Shown one piece after another: positions 61,380-64,000 of a DNA stretch of 64,000 nt. The stretch is from Nematostella vectensis. Lineage: Eukaryota; Cnidaria; Anthozoa; Actiniaria; Edwardsiidae. Position 1 is the first letter of the stretch. Every line of letters starts with the position of its first letter. Below the pieces are notes generated by a model. The model was not told where the DNA came from. It searched no databases and saw only the letters and a list, made by a program, of their open reading frames with translations. The stretch is from contig NC_064048.1 in assembly GCF_932526225.1 (NCBI RefSeq), positions 3,241,597 through 3,305,596 on the forward strand. Reading direction: 5' to 3'. Made by a program: the position numbers and the translations under genes.

Positions 61380-64000
61380 GTATTACTTACTGATCTCGTA
61401 TTACTTACTGATCTCGTATGTATTAATTACTGATCTCGTATGTATTAATTACTGATCTCGTATGTATGACTTATTGATCTCGTATGTATGACTTACTGAT
61501 CTCGTATGTATGACTTACTGATCTTGTATGTATTACTAAGCTCGTATGTATTACTGACCTCGTATGTATTACTTACTGATCTCGTATGTATGACTTACTG
61601 ATCTTGCATGTATGACTTACTGATCTCGTATTTATTACTTACTGATCTCGCATGTATAAATTACTGATCTCGTATGTATTACTTACTGATCTCGTATGTA
61701 TTAATTACTGTTCTCGTATGTATTACTTACTGACCTCGTATCTATTAATTACTGATCTCTTATGTATGACTTACTGACCTCGTATGTATGACTTATTGAT
61801 CTCGTATGTATGACTTACTGATCTCGTATGTATGACTTACTGATCTCGTATGTATGACTTACTGATCTCGTATGTATGACTTACTGATCTCGTATGTACT
61901 ACTTACTGATCTCGTATGTATGACTTACTGATATTGTATGTATGATTTATTGATCTCGTATGTATGACTTACTGATCTCGTATGTATGACTTACTGTTCT
62001 CGTATGTATGACTTACTGATCTCGTATGTATGACTTACTGATATTGTATGTATGACTTACTGATCTCATGACTTACTGTTCTCGCATGTATGGCTTACTG
62101 ATCTCGTATGTATGACTTACTGATATTGTATGTATGACTTACTGATCTCGTATGTATGACTTACTGATCACATATGTATGACTTACTGATATTGTATGTA
62201 TGACTTATTGATCTCGTATGTATGACTTATTGATCTCGTATGTATGACTTACTGATATTGTATGTATGATTTATTGATCTCGTATGTATGACTTACTGAT
62301 CTCGTATGTATGACTTACTGTTCTCGTATGTATGACTTACTGATCTCGTATGTATGACTTACTGTTCTCGTATGTATGACTTACTGATCTCATGACTTAC
62401 TGTTCTCGTATGTATGACTTACTGATCTCGTATGTATGACTTACTGATATTGTATGTATGACTTACTGATCTCGTATGTATGACTTACTGATCACATATG
62501 TATGACTTACTGATATTGTATGTATGACTTATTGATCTCGTATGTATGACTTATTGATCTCGTATGTATGACTTACTGATATTGTATGTATGACTTACTG
62601 ATATTGTATGTACTACTTACTGATCTCGTATGTATGACTTACTGATCTCGTATGTATGACTTACTGATCTCGTATGTATGACTTACTGATATTGTATGTA
62701 TGACTTACTGATATTGTATGTATGACTTACTGATATTGTATGTATGACTTACTGATCTCGTATGTATGACTTACTGATATTGTATGTATGACTTCTGATA
62801 TTGTATGTATGACTAACTGATCTCGTATGTATGACTTACTGATATTGTATGTATGACTTACTGATATTCTATGTATGACTTACTGATATTGTATGTATGA
62901 CTTACTGATATTGTAAATATGACTTACTGATATTGTAAATATGACTTACTGATATTGTATGTGTGACTTACTGATATTGTATGTATGACTTACTGATCTC
63001 GTATGTATGACTTACTGATCTCGTATGTATGACTTACTGATATTGTATGTATGACTTACTGATATTGTATGTAACACTTACTGATATTGTATGTATGACT
63101 TACTGATATTGTATGTATGACTTACTGATATTGTATGTATGACTTACTGATATTATAAATATGACTTACTGATATTGTAAATATGACTTACTGATATTGT
63201 ATGTGTGACTTACTGATATTGTATGTATGACTTACTGATCTCGTATGTATGACTTACTGATCTCGTATGTATGACTTACTGATATTGTATGTATGACTTA
63301 CTGATATTGTATGTATGATTTACTGATATTGTATGTATGACTTACTGATCTCGTATGTATGACTTACTGATATTGTATGTATGACTTACTGATATTGTAT
63401 GTATGACTTACTGATATTGTATGTATGACTTACTGATCTCGTATGTATGACTTACTGATATTGTATGTATGACTTCTGATATTGTATGTATGACTAACTG
63501 ATCTCGTATGTATGACTTACTGATATTGTATGTATGACTTACTGATATTCTATGTATGACTTACTGATATTGTATGTATGACTTACTGATATTGTAAATA
63601 TGACTTACTGATATTGTAAATATGACTTACTGATATTGTATGTGTGACTTACTGATATTGTATGTATGACTTACTGATCTCGTATGTATGACTTACTGAT
63701 CTCGTATGTATGACTTACTGATATTGTATGTATGACTTACTGATATTGTATGTATGACTTACTGATATTGTATGTAACACTTACTGATATTGTATGTATG
63801 ACTTACTGATATTGTATGTATGACTTACTGATATTGTATGTATGTCTAACTGATATTATAAATATGACTTACTGATATTGTAAATATGACTTACTGATAT
63901 TGTATGTGTGACTTACTGATATTGTATGTATGACTTACTGATCTCGTACGTATGACTTACTGATATTGTATGTATGACTTACTGATATTGTATGTATGAT
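61380..64000. repeat. 22-bp satellite running off the right edge
   Basis: More than 110 copies of gacttactgatctcgtatgta+t or the variant gacttactgatattgtatgta+t. Early copies are irregular (tattactt, tattaatt). From about 62790 a block of about 681 bases repeats, marked by the shortened unit gacttctgatattg at 62790 and 63471. Confidence 0.96.

Overview
The window is animal nuclear DNA. It holds spliced genes with GT-AG introns, tRNA-derived SINEs, many small terminal-inverted-repeat elements and long satellite arrays. The gene content (a full-length-type CEP290, a class A GPCR fragment, and small secreted proteins joining a WSC-like cysteine domain to a von Willebrand A domain) and the repeat style fit an anthozoan cnidarian (sea anemone or coral). 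That placement is an inference. No bacterial or viral gene was recognised.

Layout. (1) 1-16960: two tandem paralogues on the minus strand encode a secreted protein (signal peptide, WSC-like domain, vWA domain). Copy 1 is cut by the left edge and shows only exon 1 and the start of exon 2. Copy 2 shows three exons (15005 down to 12357). Each has a TATA box. The upstream flank of copy 1 carries two extra tandem units of about 3.9 kb. (2) 16960-19560: no gene seen; a nonautonomous DNA element of about 1 kb and a perfect-looking palindrome. (3) 19568-20865: two plus-strand exons of a rhodopsin-class GPCR (TM5-TM7) with a reading-frame break in TM7 and no TM1-TM4 found. (4) 21264-61132: 51 exons on the minus strand of CEP290, the ciliary transition-zone scaffold. 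All splice phases join to give 2043 residues ending at the natural stop. The first roughly 480 residues of the protein (human numbering) lie beyond the right edge. (5) 61380-64000: a 22-bp satellite in the next CEP290 intron, running off the window.

The main discovery is in the CEP290 introns. In at least nine exons a segment spanning an exon-intron junction has been copied in tandem into the adjoining intron, leaving decayed exon edges with intact-looking splice sites. The extreme case is an array of about 150-bp monomers next to window exon 8, with 17 decoy 5' splice sites. One affected intron sits at the position of human CEP290 intron 26, known for a disease-causing cryptic exon. Several mobile elements end flush at CEP290 5' splice sites: a pogo-like terminus forms the donor of exon 35, a SINE tail lies at exon 21 and a foldback element end at exon 1. 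Some intron satellites carry arrays of transcription-factor-like motifs (TGACGTCA; CACGTG plus GCGCCAAAA).

All comparisons to human CEP290 come from memory of the protein, not from a search.
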